From assembly GCA_949294195.1 (NCBI GenBank), contig CASFGK010000008.1:124001-188000 (forward strand): DNA of 64,000 bases, read 5' to 3'. This stretch comes from an uncultured Bacteroidales bacterium. Lineage in GTDB: Bacteria; Bacteroidota; Bacteroidia; Bacteroidales; UBA932. Positions 55,101 to 63,481 of the stretch are shown here, one piece after another. The notes under the pieces are model-generated. The model was not told where the DNA came from. It saw only the letters and a program-made list of their open reading frames with translations, and made no database searches. The stretch's first letter is position 1; each line of letters opens with the position of its first letter. The translations under genes were made by a program, and so were the position numbers.

Positions 55101-55294
55101 TGGCGGACAGGCTTCTTGTATCGTTCGATTTCTTCGCATCGTTCTATGAGTATGCTCCATCCGATATGGAAAGGAGCTGGCACTTTCTGAATCTGCTGAA
55201 GGAAGTGCTCTCGTTCTACGGGCAGAATGAACTGGCCGGAGATATAGGCAGCCGTCTGGATACGGTGATGAAGAAGTATACAGGCGAAGCCTAG
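52178..55294 (+). CDS. DUF2723 membrane glycosyltransferase (PMT-like, human TMEM260 relative)
   Basis: 1038 residues. The N-terminal half (to about residue 590) has about a dozen membrane helices; the opening '[33 protein letters not shown]' (in part) with its Asp and Glu is the DUF2723 signature and resembles the catalytic loop of GT-C O-mannosyltransferases. A second marker is '[28 protein letters not shown]' (in part). The C-terminal 400 residues are soluble, with '[26 protein letters not shown]' (in part) and TPR-like helices at the end. Family knowledge points to protein O-glycosylation in the periplasm; the substrate here is not known. Confidence 0.88.
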   Translation: [1038 protein letters not shown]

Positions 55295-55308
55295 TGGCGG
55301 AATTCAAG

Positions 55309-55353
55309 GATAGACAGAAGCGGGACCCCGAAAAGGTCCCGCTTCTGTCTATC
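55309..55353. terminator. Bidirectional terminator between DUF2723 gene and methyltransferase gene
   Basis: 19 bp perfect stem (GATAGACAGAAGCGGGACC and its complement) with a 7-base loop, positions 55309-55327 and 55335-55353. It includes the stop codon of the minus-strand gene. No long T tract. Confidence 0.75.
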
Positions 55354-56308
55354 TGCTCATCCTGACAAATATGCTCAGAGGAAGGTTCTTTCCGAAACTG
55401 TCCCGGAGGACAAGTTCTCCGCAGTCTATGACCGTGCCCTCATGTGCGGTGCTTCCGCTTTCCGGAGCGGGTCCCATTCCGAAAGCCTGCCGTACTGTTG
55501 TTTCTCCCAATACTGCCGAATATCCGTTCGAGTAAAGGTTCAGGACCATATAGCTGTCCCTGGGAGCGAGGATGGATGCAACACATTTCAGGATGTCAAA
55601 CAGGCATTCGTCCAGCTTCCATTTCTCTCCGTCCGGTCCGTGTCCGTAGGCGGGTGGATCCAGGATTATACCTTGGTAGACATTGCCCCTTCTGGCTTCC
55701 CTTCTGGCGAATTTCAACGCATCCTCCACGACCCAGCGTATATTGTCAAGATGACTCAGCTCCATGTTTTCCCTGGCCCAGGTAACGACCTGGCGTACGG
55801 AATCCAGATGCGTCACATCTGCTCCGGCCGCCTTGGCTGCAAGTGATGCGGCTCCTGTATATGCGAAAAGGTTCAGGACTTTGGGGCCTGGCTTTCCCTC
55901 GGCGGCTGCCTTTTCTGAGAGAGCCTTGGTCTGGCGGTAGATATATTCCCAGTTGCTTGACTGCTCCGGAAACACGCCGACATGCTTGAAAGACGTAAGG
56001 CCGAGTCTCAGCCTGAAATCCAGGCCGGGCTGCGGAGAGGAGTATCTGATTGTCCACTGGTCGTTCATCTTCTTCTTTTTCTCCCATGTGCCGCTGTCTT
56101 CTTTTCCGGCTTTCCCGAATCCGGCTCCTGTCCTGAATCTGGTATGTATCGCCCTGTCCCAGTCAGAGTCGCTCATGCTTTTGTCCCACAGGGCCTTCGG
56201 TTCCGGACGGGCCATGACATACTGCCCGAATCTTTCCAGCTTCTCGAAATTGCCGGAGTCTATCAGCTCATAGTCTTTCCAGAATTTTCCGGGGGATTCT
56301 ATTGTCAT
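55349..56308 (-). CDS. Class I SAM-dependent methyltransferase, RlmI/RlmK-like
   Basis: 319 residues. The SAM-binding core starts with 'VLNLFAYTGAASLAAKAAGADVTHLD' (in part), and the catalytic-site motif is LDPPAYGHGP, as in the 23S rRNA methyltransferases RlmK/I. There is no PUA domain at the N-terminus; instead a short lead with 'FGQYVMARPEPKALW' and 'FRLRLGLTSFKHVGVFPEQSSNWEYI' (in part). Probably an rRNA or other nucleic-acid methyltransferase; the target base is not certain. Confidence 0.86.
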   Translation of the reverse strand: MTIESPGKFWKDYELIDSGNFEKLERFGQYVMARPEPKALWDKSMSDSDWDRAIHTRFRTGAGFGKAGKEDSGTWEKKKKMNDQWTIRYSSPQPGLDFRLRLGLTSFKHVGVFPEQSSNWEYIYRQTKALSEKAAAEGKPGPKVLNLFAYTGAASLAAKAAGADVTHLDSVRQVVTWARENMELSHLDNIRWVVEDALKFARREARRGNVYQGIILDPPAYGHGPDGEKWKLDECLFDILKCVASILAPRDSYMVLNLYSNGYSAVLGETTVRQAFGMGPAPESGSTAHEGTVIDCGELVLRDSFGKNLPLSIFVRMSR

Positions 56309-56336
56309 ATCCTTATAGTGTTTGGTCTTGAAAGCG

Positions 56337-56344
56337 CAAAGATA
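56337..56344 (-). promoter_or_regulatory. Probable -7 box of the methyltransferase gene
   Basis: TATCTTTG on the minus strand, 29 bp upstream of the ATG at 56308. No good -33. Confidence 0.45.
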
Positions 56345-56385
56345 ATGAATTTACAATCAAGCGTCTTCATATTGAATATTTTTAG

Positions 56386-56393
56386 TAACTTTG
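56386..56393 (+). promoter_or_regulatory. Probable -7 box of pgk
   Basis: TAACTTTG, an exact TAnnTTTG match, 71 bp before the pgk ATG. The -33 region has ATTG only at a short spacing. Confidence 0.42.
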
Positions 56394-56463
56394 CATGATG
56401 TGCCGCGAAAGCACGGACTGGGCCCGGCACAGGGAGAAAAGAAAACTTTTAATAACATACATT

Positions 56464-57717
56464 ATGCAGCAGAGTATTGATACTTACGATTTTTCTGGCA
56501 AGAAAGCTCTTGTCAGAGTTGACTTCAACGTTCCTCTTAACGAGAAGTTCGAAATTACAGATGATACCCGTATCAGGGCAGCTGTCCCTACACTCAAGAA
56601 GATTCTTGAGAAAGGCGGATCAGTCATCGTCATGTCTCATCTCGGCCGTCCGAAGGGAGTAACTGAGAAATTCTCTCTCAAGCATATCCTCGGCCGTGTC
56701 CAGGAGCTTCTCGGTGTCCCTGTAAAGTTTGCCGATGACTGCATGAAGGCAGACGAGCAGGTTGCTGCTCTCAAGCCGGGTGAAGTGCTCGTGCTTGAAA
56801 ACCTCCGTTTCTACGCAGAAGAGGAGGGCAAGCCAAGAGGTCTTGCAGAGGATGTAACGGACGAGGAGAAGAAAGCTGCCAAGGCTGCTGTGAAGGAGAG
56901 CCAGAAGAAATTCGTCGCGAAGCTCGCTTCATACGGTGACTGCTATGTAAACGACGCATTCGGTACTGCGCACCGTGCACATGCTTCCACTGCGCTTATC
57001 GCCAAGTATTTCCCTGATGACAAGATGTTCGGCTACCTGATGGAAGGCGAAATCAAGGCACTTGAAAGAGTCGTGAACAACCCTGAGCGTCCTGTAACCG
57101 CCATCATCGGAGGAGCAAAGGTTTCATCAAAGATCGGAATCATCGAGCATCTTTTCGATGTTGTCGACAACATGATCATCGGAGGCGGCATGGTCTACAC
57201 TTTCATCAAGGCACAGGGCGGAAAGATCGGAAATTCACTCTGTGAGGATGACCAGCAGCAGCTTGCTCTCGACACACTGAAGAAGGCAGAAGAGAAAGGC
57301 GTGAAGCTGTACCTGTCAAAAGAAGTGGTTATCGCCGATGCATTTGCAGAAGGTGCAAATACCAAGATCTGCAGCAACTCGGAAATTCCTGACGGATGGG
57401 AGGGTGTCGATGCGGCTCCTAGCACACTTGCGGCATGGGAGGATGTCATCATGAAATCGAAGACCATCCTTTGGAACGGCCCTGTCGGCGTATTTGAAAT
57501 CCCTTCATTCGCAAAAGGAACCAACCGGGTGGCTGAAATGCTTGCAAAAGCTACAGAGAACGGTGCGTTTACCCTCATCGGCGGAGGCGATTCAGTGGCA
57601 GCTGTAACACAGATGGGTTACGCCAAGAAGGTAAGCTATGTTTCTACCGGCGGCGGTGCAATGCTCGAGTACCTTGAGGGCAAGGAGCTTCCAGGTATTG
57701 CGGCTATCCGTGAGTAA
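56464..57717 (+). CDS. pgk: Phosphoglycerate kinase
   Basis: Glycolytic ATP-forming kinase, 417 residues from the ATG at 56464 ([22 protein letters not shown]); the frame is open to 56395, but the extra residues are unlike the family. '[27 protein letters not shown]' (in part) is the substrate loop, '[11 protein letters not shown]' follows, and the nucleotide site is '[15 protein letters not shown]' with '[10 protein letters not shown]'. There is an insert near residues 125-145 ([19 protein letters not shown]), as in other Bacteroidota. Codon use is stronger than in the neighbours, as expected for a highly expressed gene. Confidence 0.97.
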   Translation: MQQSIDTYDFSGKKALVRVDFNVPLNEKFEITDDTRIRAAVPTLKKILEKGGSVIVMSHLGRPKGVTEKFSLKHILGRVQELLGVPVKFADDCMKADEQVAALKPGEVLVLENLRFYAEEEGKPRGLAEDVTDEEKKAAKAAVKESQKKFVAKLASYGDCYVNDAFGTAHRAHASTALIAKYFPDDKMFGYLMEGEIKALERVVNNPERPVTAIIGGAKVSSKIGIIEHLFDVVDNMIIGGGMVYTFIKAQGGKIGNSLCEDDQQQLALDTLKKAEEKGVKLYLSKEVVIADAFAEGANTKICSNSEIPDGWEGVDAAPSTLAAWEDVIMKSKTILWNGPVGVFEIPSFAKGTNRVAEMLAKATENGAFTLIGGGDSVAAVTQMGYAKKVSYVSTGGGAMLEYLEGKELPGIAAIRE

Positions 57718-57757
57718 TCGCTGAACGGATTCCTGTACAGGCGGTTGCAGCCTGATG

Positions 57758-57810
57758 AAAAAAAGGAGGATGACATCCAAGTCTCAGACTTGATGTCATC
57801 CTCCTTTTTT
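57758..57810. terminator. Strong bidirectional terminator between pgk and the DPP IV-type gene
   Basis: An A-tract, then GGAGGATGACATC (57765-57777) paired with GATGTCATCCTCC (57792-57804), then a T-tract. An inner AAGTC/GACTT extends the stem past a bulged C. It serves both convergent genes. Confidence 0.9.
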
Positions 57811-57823
57811 CCATATGCGGGAA

Positions 57824-60244
57824 TCAGTCGTTGTTCAACTGTACGATATCAGCCTGATCTCTCCGGCTTTCCCCCAGCAGATATTCGCTGAAGTAGTCCG
57901 CCATCCTCCAGAAGAAATATTCGTTCATGTCACCGAATCCGTGACGCTGCCCCGGGAGGAGAAGCATGTCGAAACGCTTGTTGGCGCGGATGAGTGCATT
58001 CACCACGCGTATTGTGTTGGCCGGATGGACATTGTTGTCGATATCTCCGTGTACCAGCAGCAGATGTCCTTTAAGGTTCTTTGCTATCTGAGGGTTTGTG
58101 TCTATCTTGTAGACAAAGGAAGTGTCGCCTTTCTCGCTTACTTTCTCCAGGATGCCGTGGTGCTGCTCGCTCCACCAGCGGTTGTAGATGCTGTTGTCGT
58201 GGTTTCCGGCACACGAAACTGCCACCTTGTAGAAATCAGGATATGTGAGAATGGCTGCAGTAGACATGAATCCTCCGCCGGAATGACCGTGAATACCTAC
58301 ACGTGTGCCGTCAATCCATGGATATTTGGCGGCAAGTCTCTGTACCGCTGTCTTCTGGTCCTCAAGGCCGTAGTCCCGCAGGTTGCCGTAGCCGTAGTTG
58401 TGATACCATTTGGACCTGTTCGGATGTCCTCCACGGTTTCCTACCGTGATTACTATGAAGCCCATCTGGGCAAGCCTGTCGGTGCGGGTCATGTTCTGGC
58501 TCCAGGAAATGTTGTTGGCTTCGATCTGAGGTCCCGGGTAGACGTATTCTATTATAGGATATACCTTGGTGGAATCGAAATCGAACGGCTTGTATATGGC
58601 TCCGTACAGGTCTGTAACCCCGTCAGCGGCCTTGACAGTGAATCTCTCGGGGAACTTGTAGCCAGCTGCGAACAGCTGGGAAAGGTCCGCCTTTTCCAGG
58701 TCTGCCAGCCGGACGCCCGTAGCGGAATACAATGCTGAAGCAGGGGCGGCATCTACACGCGAGTAGTTGAGAATGAGGTATTTTCCGTTGTCATCGGCGG
58801 AAGCGGAAACATCCATGTCCTTCATGTCCAGCTGCTTGAGTCCCGTTCCGTCGAAATTCACCCGGAAAGTGTGCATCTGGTAAGGGTTCTCGTCCTTGTC
58901 ATATCCGCAGGCACTGAAGATGATGTAGTCTTCGGCGTCATTGACCGCCAGTACATTCTCGATATGGAACGGGCCTTCCGTTATGGTGTTGGCAAGAGAT
59001 CCGTCTGCATTGTACATGTAAAGGTTTGCCCAGCCGTTGCGTTCTGACCAGTGGATCATCTGTTTTCCGCCGTTCACAAGATGCAGCGGTCTGTATTCTA
59101 CATAAGTGTTCATCCTTTCCGAAATGACCGTCTTTGTTGAGTCGCTGTCCAGGTCTACCCGGCAGATGTCCATGCGTTTGAGATCCCGGCTCAGACGCAT
59201 AAGGTAGAACCCTTCGTTGTCACCGAGCCATTTGCGTGAATAGAAATCCGTATATCTGTCTTCCTTTGTGGAAGGGGCAGTTTCGAAATCCATAGCCTGG
59301 TCCTTGAAGGCGACTGTCTTTATATACTTGCTGCTCATGTCGTCCGTAGAGAATACGTAAAGCAGTTCTTTAGGTCCCGGCTCTCCTGGCATCTGGTACT
59401 TGTATGTCTCGAGAGTCGGGCGAGGGTTGCTCAGAGAGTTGATTACCCACAGCTCCTTGATGTCGCTCATGTCGTACTTGACTGTTGCGAAGTGTTTTGA
59501 GTCCGGTGACCACACAAGATTCCACGGCATGATCCGTTTGGTCGTATCCGTTTCGGTCCATCCCATGTAACTGTCTGCACCCCATCCGAATTCTCGGGTG
59601 CCGTCGGTGGTTATCCTGTGTTCTACAAGAGTGCTGTCCTTGTCGTCCCTTGCTGCCTTTGCCATATTTTCGGCATCCATCCAGTACAGATTTGCGTTCT
59701 TGGCGAAGACGCCGATTTTCCCGTCAGGAGAAACGTTCGCCCATGAAGGATATTTCCTTTCCTCTTCCTGTCCTGTGATGTCAGTCAGCTTTTTCGAAGC
59801 GATGTCGTACGAGAAGCTGAACACTTTCTTCTTGCCCCGGCGCTCGATGCGGAGAGAGTCCTTTTCCTCGACGCTGCTTGTTATTTCGAACGTGAATGCC
59901 TTGTCATCCTTCAGTTTGAGAGCTCTTATGGGAAGATGCTGTGCGTCAAAAGGATCCTTTACGATTTCCGTAATCTGCATCGCAAGCTTGTCCATGTCGA
60001 AAACAGGGGTTTTCCGGCCGCTCTTCGCATCTACTATATAATACTGTGTCCCGTCGGAATCCTCCCATTTGTACCAGAACCTGTCGGAGTTGCGGAACCA
60101 GTTCGGCGATACTTTGGTCGAGTGTACCATCTGGGATACCTTCTTGGCCGAAAACCGTTCGGCCAGCTCATAGTTCGGTGCCTGCTGCGCAGACAATGTG
60201 ACTGCCGCTGCAGCGGCAATCAAAACACTAAAAGTCCGTTTCAT
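57824..60244 (-). CDS. S9 family dipeptidyl peptidase IV-type protease
   Basis: Exported serine peptidase, 806 residues, signal peptide MKRTFSVLIAAAAAVTLSAQ. The N-terminal beta-propeller (about 50-540) includes 'RYTDFYSRKWLGDNEGFYLMRLSRD' (in part). The alpha/beta-hydrolase domain carries the triad: Ser655 in GHSGGGFM, Asp736 in GDIDNNVHP, His768 in GQRHGFGD. It probably trims X-Pro dipeptides in the periplasm. The DPP IV Glu-Glu pair was not located with certainty, so the exact specificity is open. It follows the DUF3298 gene by 44 bp on the same strand. Confidence 0.92.
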   Translation of the reverse strand: MKRTFSVLIAAAAAVTLSAQQAPNYELAERFSAKKVSQMVHSTKVSPNWFRNSDRFWYKWEDSDGTQYYIVDAKSGRKTPVFDMDKLAMQITEIVKDPFDAQHLPIRALKLKDDKAFTFEITSSVEEKDSLRIERRGKKKVFSFSYDIASKKLTDITGQEEERKYPSWANVSPDGKIGVFAKNANLYWMDAENMAKAARDDKDSTLVEHRITTDGTREFGWGADSYMGWTETDTTKRIMPWNLVWSPDSKHFATVKYDMSDIKELWVINSLSNPRPTLETYKYQMPGEPGPKELLYVFSTDDMSSKYIKTVAFKDQAMDFETAPSTKEDRYTDFYSRKWLGDNEGFYLMRLSRDLKRMDICRVDLDSDSTKTVISERMNTYVEYRPLHLVNGGKQMIHWSERNGWANLYMYNADGSLANTITEGPFHIENVLAVNDAEDYIIFSACGYDKDENPYQMHTFRVNFDGTGLKQLDMKDMDVSASADDNGKYLILNYSRVDAAPASALYSATGVRLADLEKADLSQLFAAGYKFPERFTVKAADGVTDLYGAIYKPFDFDSTKVYPIIEYVYPGPQIEANNISWSQNMTRTDRLAQMGFIVITVGNRGGHPNRSKWYHNYGYGNLRDYGLEDQKTAVQRLAAKYPWIDGTRVGIHGHSGGGFMSTAAILTYPDFYKVAVSCAGNHDNSIYNRWWSEQHHGILEKVSEKGDTSFVYKIDTNPQIAKNLKGHLLLVHGDIDNNVHPANTIRVVNALIRANKRFDMLLLPGQRHGFGDMNEYFFWRMADYFSEYLLGESRRDQADIVQLNND

Positions 60245-60288
60245 CAGATATTGCTTAAAATTTGATTACAGTTCAGTATCCTGCATCC

Positions 60289-61059
60289 CTATCGGATCTG
60301 CCAGTACAGGCCTTCCAGCTCATCCCATGGAACAGTCACGCGGATAATACCCATGGCATAGGGTCCTATTTCATACTGGTTGTATATATAGGTGACTCCA
60401 TCTTCGGAAATGCTGAAATTCCCGTTAGGCCCGATTTCCCGGGTGAACAGCATCGAAGTGTCTGCCGGATTCGCGATGGAGGAGGCAAGGCGGGAAGACA
60501 GTATTTCCGGGAGAGCATCTTTGTATCCTTCCTTGAAAAAGTCCTCTTCTGTCAGGAGATTTCCTGTCTTCATGTGGAAGTTCATGGCTTTTTCCTCCGT
60601 CATGCCGTGTGCCCCGCCGGTAAAGGCATATCTGGTTACTGTGTATGACATTATGCCGCCGTGGACGCCTGTCACCTTTCCGGAAACATGGTCGGACCAG
60701 CCGGCGGAGGCAGGAGCGGAGCCGTTTTCCGATTCTGCCAGAGGAAGATTCAGTTCCCTGTATTCCTCAACCTTGTCGTTCTTGTATGCTTCTATGGCTT
60801 CTTCTATTCCGAGAGAGGAATATTTTTCACAGAAAAGGCCTGAAGTAATGGCTTCCCTTATGTTTTCGGCAGCTTCCGCTTTCAGCCCGCCTGAGGGGTA
60901 TTCTGCGCCAATCTCGATTTCCAGGGCCGCCCCGCTTCCTTCAGAAAGAGGGAAAGACTCCGTTGAACCATAGTCCCGGGTGCTGAAGCCTCCGTTGCAG
61001 GACAAGACCCCGGCCAGGGCGCACAAGCCGGCCAGGCTTCTGTAAAATGCCTTCTTCAT
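60289..61059 (-). CDS. DUF3298/DUF4163 lipoprotein (RsiV-like extracytoplasmic fold)
   Basis: 256 residues. The N-terminus MKKAFYRSLAGLCALAGVLSC is a lipoprotein signal (Cys21). The DUF4163-like part is followed by the DUF3298 domain: 'YTVTRYAFTGGAHGMTEEKAMNFHMKTGNLLTEEDFF' (in part) matches its GGAHg...nfd..TGk.lt..dlF pattern. The same fold occurs in lysozyme-binding RsiV, but here there is no sigma partner or cytosolic domain. Function unknown; possibly co-transcribed with the peptidase. Confidence 0.85.
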   Translation of the reverse strand: MKKAFYRSLAGLCALAGVLSCNGGFSTRDYGSTESFPLSEGSGAALEIEIGAEYPSGGLKAEAAENIREAITSGLFCEKYSSLGIEEAIEAYKNDKVEEYRELNLPLAESENGSAPASAGWSDHVSGKVTGVHGGIMSYTVTRYAFTGGAHGMTEEKAMNFHMKTGNLLTEEDFFKEGYKDALPEILSSRLASSIANPADTSMLFTREIGPNGNFSISEDGVTYIYNQYEIGPYAMGIIRVTVPWDELEGLYWQIR

Positions 61060-61195
61060 GATAGTGTATTTTTGATTAAAACAGTCCTAAAAGTAAGACA
61101 TTATTTTGTTTTTGCCAAATATGGGTCCGCATTCTGCCGGCAATTGTGCCGAATGACGGGAAAAACCGTGTTTCATGCACATATGGGGGCTGCCA

Positions 61196-61251
61196 GTATA
61201 CCTTTTTGGTACGATTGTATACTTTTAAAATGTCCCCATACGATAATTTTG
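61196..61251 (+). promoter_or_regulatory. Promoter of the GH92 gene with 21 bp-spaced GTATAC repeats
   Basis: GTATACCTTTT at 61196 and GTATACTTTTA at 61217 form a direct repeat exactly 21 bp apart. The -7 box TAATTTTG lies at 61244-61251, 36 bp before the ATG. The repeat sits where an activator would bind next to RNA polymerase. Confidence 0.5.
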
Positions 61252-61286
61252 TACCGCTTAAAAACGACTAGTAACCGAATCAAGTA

Positions 61287-63461
61287 ATGACCGCCATCAC
61301 CAAAACGGCTGCAGTTGCATTCGCTGCAGTTCTCATGTTTCTTTTGTCACAGCCTGTACCGGCAGCTTCAGAAAGAGCCGGAGAGAAGGAATATGCCGCA
61401 ATTGTAAATACATTGATCGGAACCGAAGGTACGGGGCTGAAATCGGGATATCTTTACCCCGGAGCTACATACCCTTTCGGCATGGTACAGTTCACACCGA
61501 CGTATTTTGCCAGACGCGGCGGGTTTGTCATAAACCAGTTGAGTGGAGCAGGATGCAGGCACATGGGCAATTTCCCTACTCTTCCCTTGGCAGGCGGACT
61601 GGATGAGTCTCCTGTCGGCCTGTTCGGCAACAGGGTCGGGATCACCGGCGAGAAAGGTCACGCCGGATATTATGAGGCAGTAGTGGACGGAAGTGTCAAA
61701 GCCGCTCTTTCCGTCACGCCCAGGACCGGCATGGCAAGATATGAGTTCCCGGAAGGGGATTCCGGTACAGTGATAATAGGTGCAGGTCATGCCGCCACTC
61801 CTATTACGCTGGCGGCAATAGCCGTTACAGGACCTTCGGGCTGTGAAGGCTATGCGGAAGGCGGCAATTTCTGCGGCATCAGGACCCCTTACAGAGTGTA
61901 TTTTGTCGCGGAGTTCGACATGGAGGCCTACGAAACCGGAATATGGAAAGGCGACAAGCTGACCAGAGGCGGACGTTTTGCGGAAGGGGAGAAATCCGGA
62001 GTGTATTTCACTTTCGATTTGAAAGAAGGCAGAACCCTGCAGTACAAGATAGGTGTGTCATACGTGTCTGTGGAAAACGCACGGGAAAATCTCAGGACGG
62101 AAAACCCCGGATGGTCTTTCACTTCTGTAAAAGAAGCGGCGGAGGCTGCATGGAACGGCTGTCTCGGAAAGATAGAAGTCAAGGGCACAGATCCTCTCAG
62201 GGAAATGCAGTTCTATACACATCTGTACCGATCCCTGGTTCATCCGAACATCTGCAGCGATGTCAACGGGGAGTATATGGGAGCCGATAACAAAGTCCAT
62301 AAGAGCAGCGACGTGCATTATACTTCGTTCAGCAACTGGGATACCTACAGGACACAGATACAGCTGCTTGCCATGCTTGAACCGGATGTCGCGTCAGCGG
62401 TGGTAAGGTCGCACCGGGATTTTGCCCTGGAGGCCGGGGGAGCTTTCCCGCGCTGGGTAATGGCAAATGTAGAGACCGGAGTAATGCAGGGAGACCCTAC
62501 GCCTGTCCTGATATCCAACGCATGGGCTTTCGGGGCCAGGGATTATGATCCGCTACCTGTATTCGAACTGATGAAGAACAACGCTGAAATACCGGGTCTT
62601 GAATGTCAGGGAATAGAAGCAAGGCCAGGCTTGCGGCAGTATAAGGAAAAAGGATGGTGGAATGCATCCGAGCATCTGGAATACAGCACATCGGATTTTG
62701 CCATAGCCAAGTTTGCCCTGTATGCCTGCGGAGACGAATTTTCCGACTGGTATTATTCGTCCAGGGCGCAGTGGTGGAAGAACCTGTTCAACCCTGAGAC
62801 AGGGTGGCTCCAGTCCAGAAATGCCGACGGCTCGTGGAAACCGTTGGGTGAAGACTGGCGGGAGTCCACATATACAAATTATTTCTGGATGGTTCCTTTC
62901 AACCTCGGCGGGCTGATAGAAAAGGCCGGAGGACCCGGTGCCGCGGAAGACAGACTCGACAGTCTCTTTACACGGCTGGACGCAAACTATGTCCAGACCT
63001 GGTATGCCTGCGGCAACGAACCCAGCTTCCAGATACCGTGGGTCTACAATTGGGTCGGACGTCCGGACAAGGCCTCGTCGGTCATAAACAGAGTGCTCAA
63101 CGACCATTATTCGGCTGCTCCAGACGGACTTCCGGGCAATGACGACCTCGGGACGATGGGAGCATGGTATGTATTCGCCTGCATGGGCATGTATCCTATG
63201 ATTCCCGGTATCGGAGGTTTTGCCTTGAACACACCGGTGTTCGAGAACATTGTAATCCATCTGGGGAACGGCGATCTTGTGATTTCCGGAGGATCTGAAA
63301 CAAGGATCTATACCAAGTCGCTGGAAATCGACGGAAAACGTCATGATGCGGCATGGGTGTACTGGAAAGACATCTGTGACGGAGCCGTGATGCAGTACAC
63401 TGCGACGGAAAGACCTTCCGGGAAATGGGGGAAGGAGATACTTCCTCCGTCTTTTGAATAA
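61287..63461 (+). CDS. Glycoside hydrolase family 92 alpha-mannosidase
   Basis: Exported calcium-dependent exo-alpha-mannosidase, 724 residues; the signal peptide ends near PVPAASE. The N-terminal beta-sandwich begins 'VNTLIGTEGTGLKSGYLYPGATYPFGMVQFTP' (in part) with 'GAGCRHMGNFPTLPL'. The (alpha/alpha)6 domain includes 'SNWDTYRTQIQLLAMLEPD', 'CGNEPSFQIPWVYNWVGRP' with the catalytic-site Glu, and 'GLPGNDDLGTMGAWYVFACMGMYP' (in part) with its Asp pair. Where most relatives read qMSAWY this one reads TMGAWY, a small change. Acts on alpha-1,2- or other mannosides such as N-glycans or yeast mannan. Confidence 0.93.
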   Translation: MTAITKTAAVAFAAVLMFLLSQPVPAASERAGEKEYAAIVNTLIGTEGTGLKSGYLYPGATYPFGMVQFTPTYFARRGGFVINQLSGAGCRHMGNFPTLPLAGGLDESPVGLFGNRVGITGEKGHAGYYEAVVDGSVKAALSVTPRTGMARYEFPEGDSGTVIIGAGHAATPITLAAIAVTGPSGCEGYAEGGNFCGIRTPYRVYFVAEFDMEAYETGIWKGDKLTRGGRFAEGEKSGVYFTFDLKEGRTLQYKIGVSYVSVENARENLRTENPGWSFTSVKEAAEAAWNGCLGKIEVKGTDPLREMQFYTHLYRSLVHPNICSDVNGEYMGADNKVHKSSDVHYTSFSNWDTYRTQIQLLAMLEPDVASAVVRSHRDFALEAGGAFPRWVMANVETGVMQGDPTPVLISNAWAFGARDYDPLPVFELMKNNAEIPGLECQGIEARPGLRQYKEKGWWNASEHLEYSTSDFAIAKFALYACGDEFSDWYYSSRAQWWKNLFNPETGWLQSRNADGSWKPLGEDWRESTYTNYFWMVPFNLGGLIEKAGGPGAAEDRLDSLFTRLDANYVQTWYACGNEPSFQIPWVYNWVGRPDKASSVINRVLNDHYSAAPDGLPGNDDLGTMGAWYVFACMGMYPMIPGIGGFALNTPVFENIVIHLGNGDLVISGGSETRIYTKSLEIDGKRHDAAWVYWKDICDGAVMQYTATERPSGKWGKEILPPSFE

Positions 63462-63481
63462 CAGATGAAATCCTAATAATC

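Noticed and set aside
54113..55183. 356-codon open frame opposite the DUF2723 gene
   Set aside because: Shadow of a long conserved gene; no signal peptide or domain.
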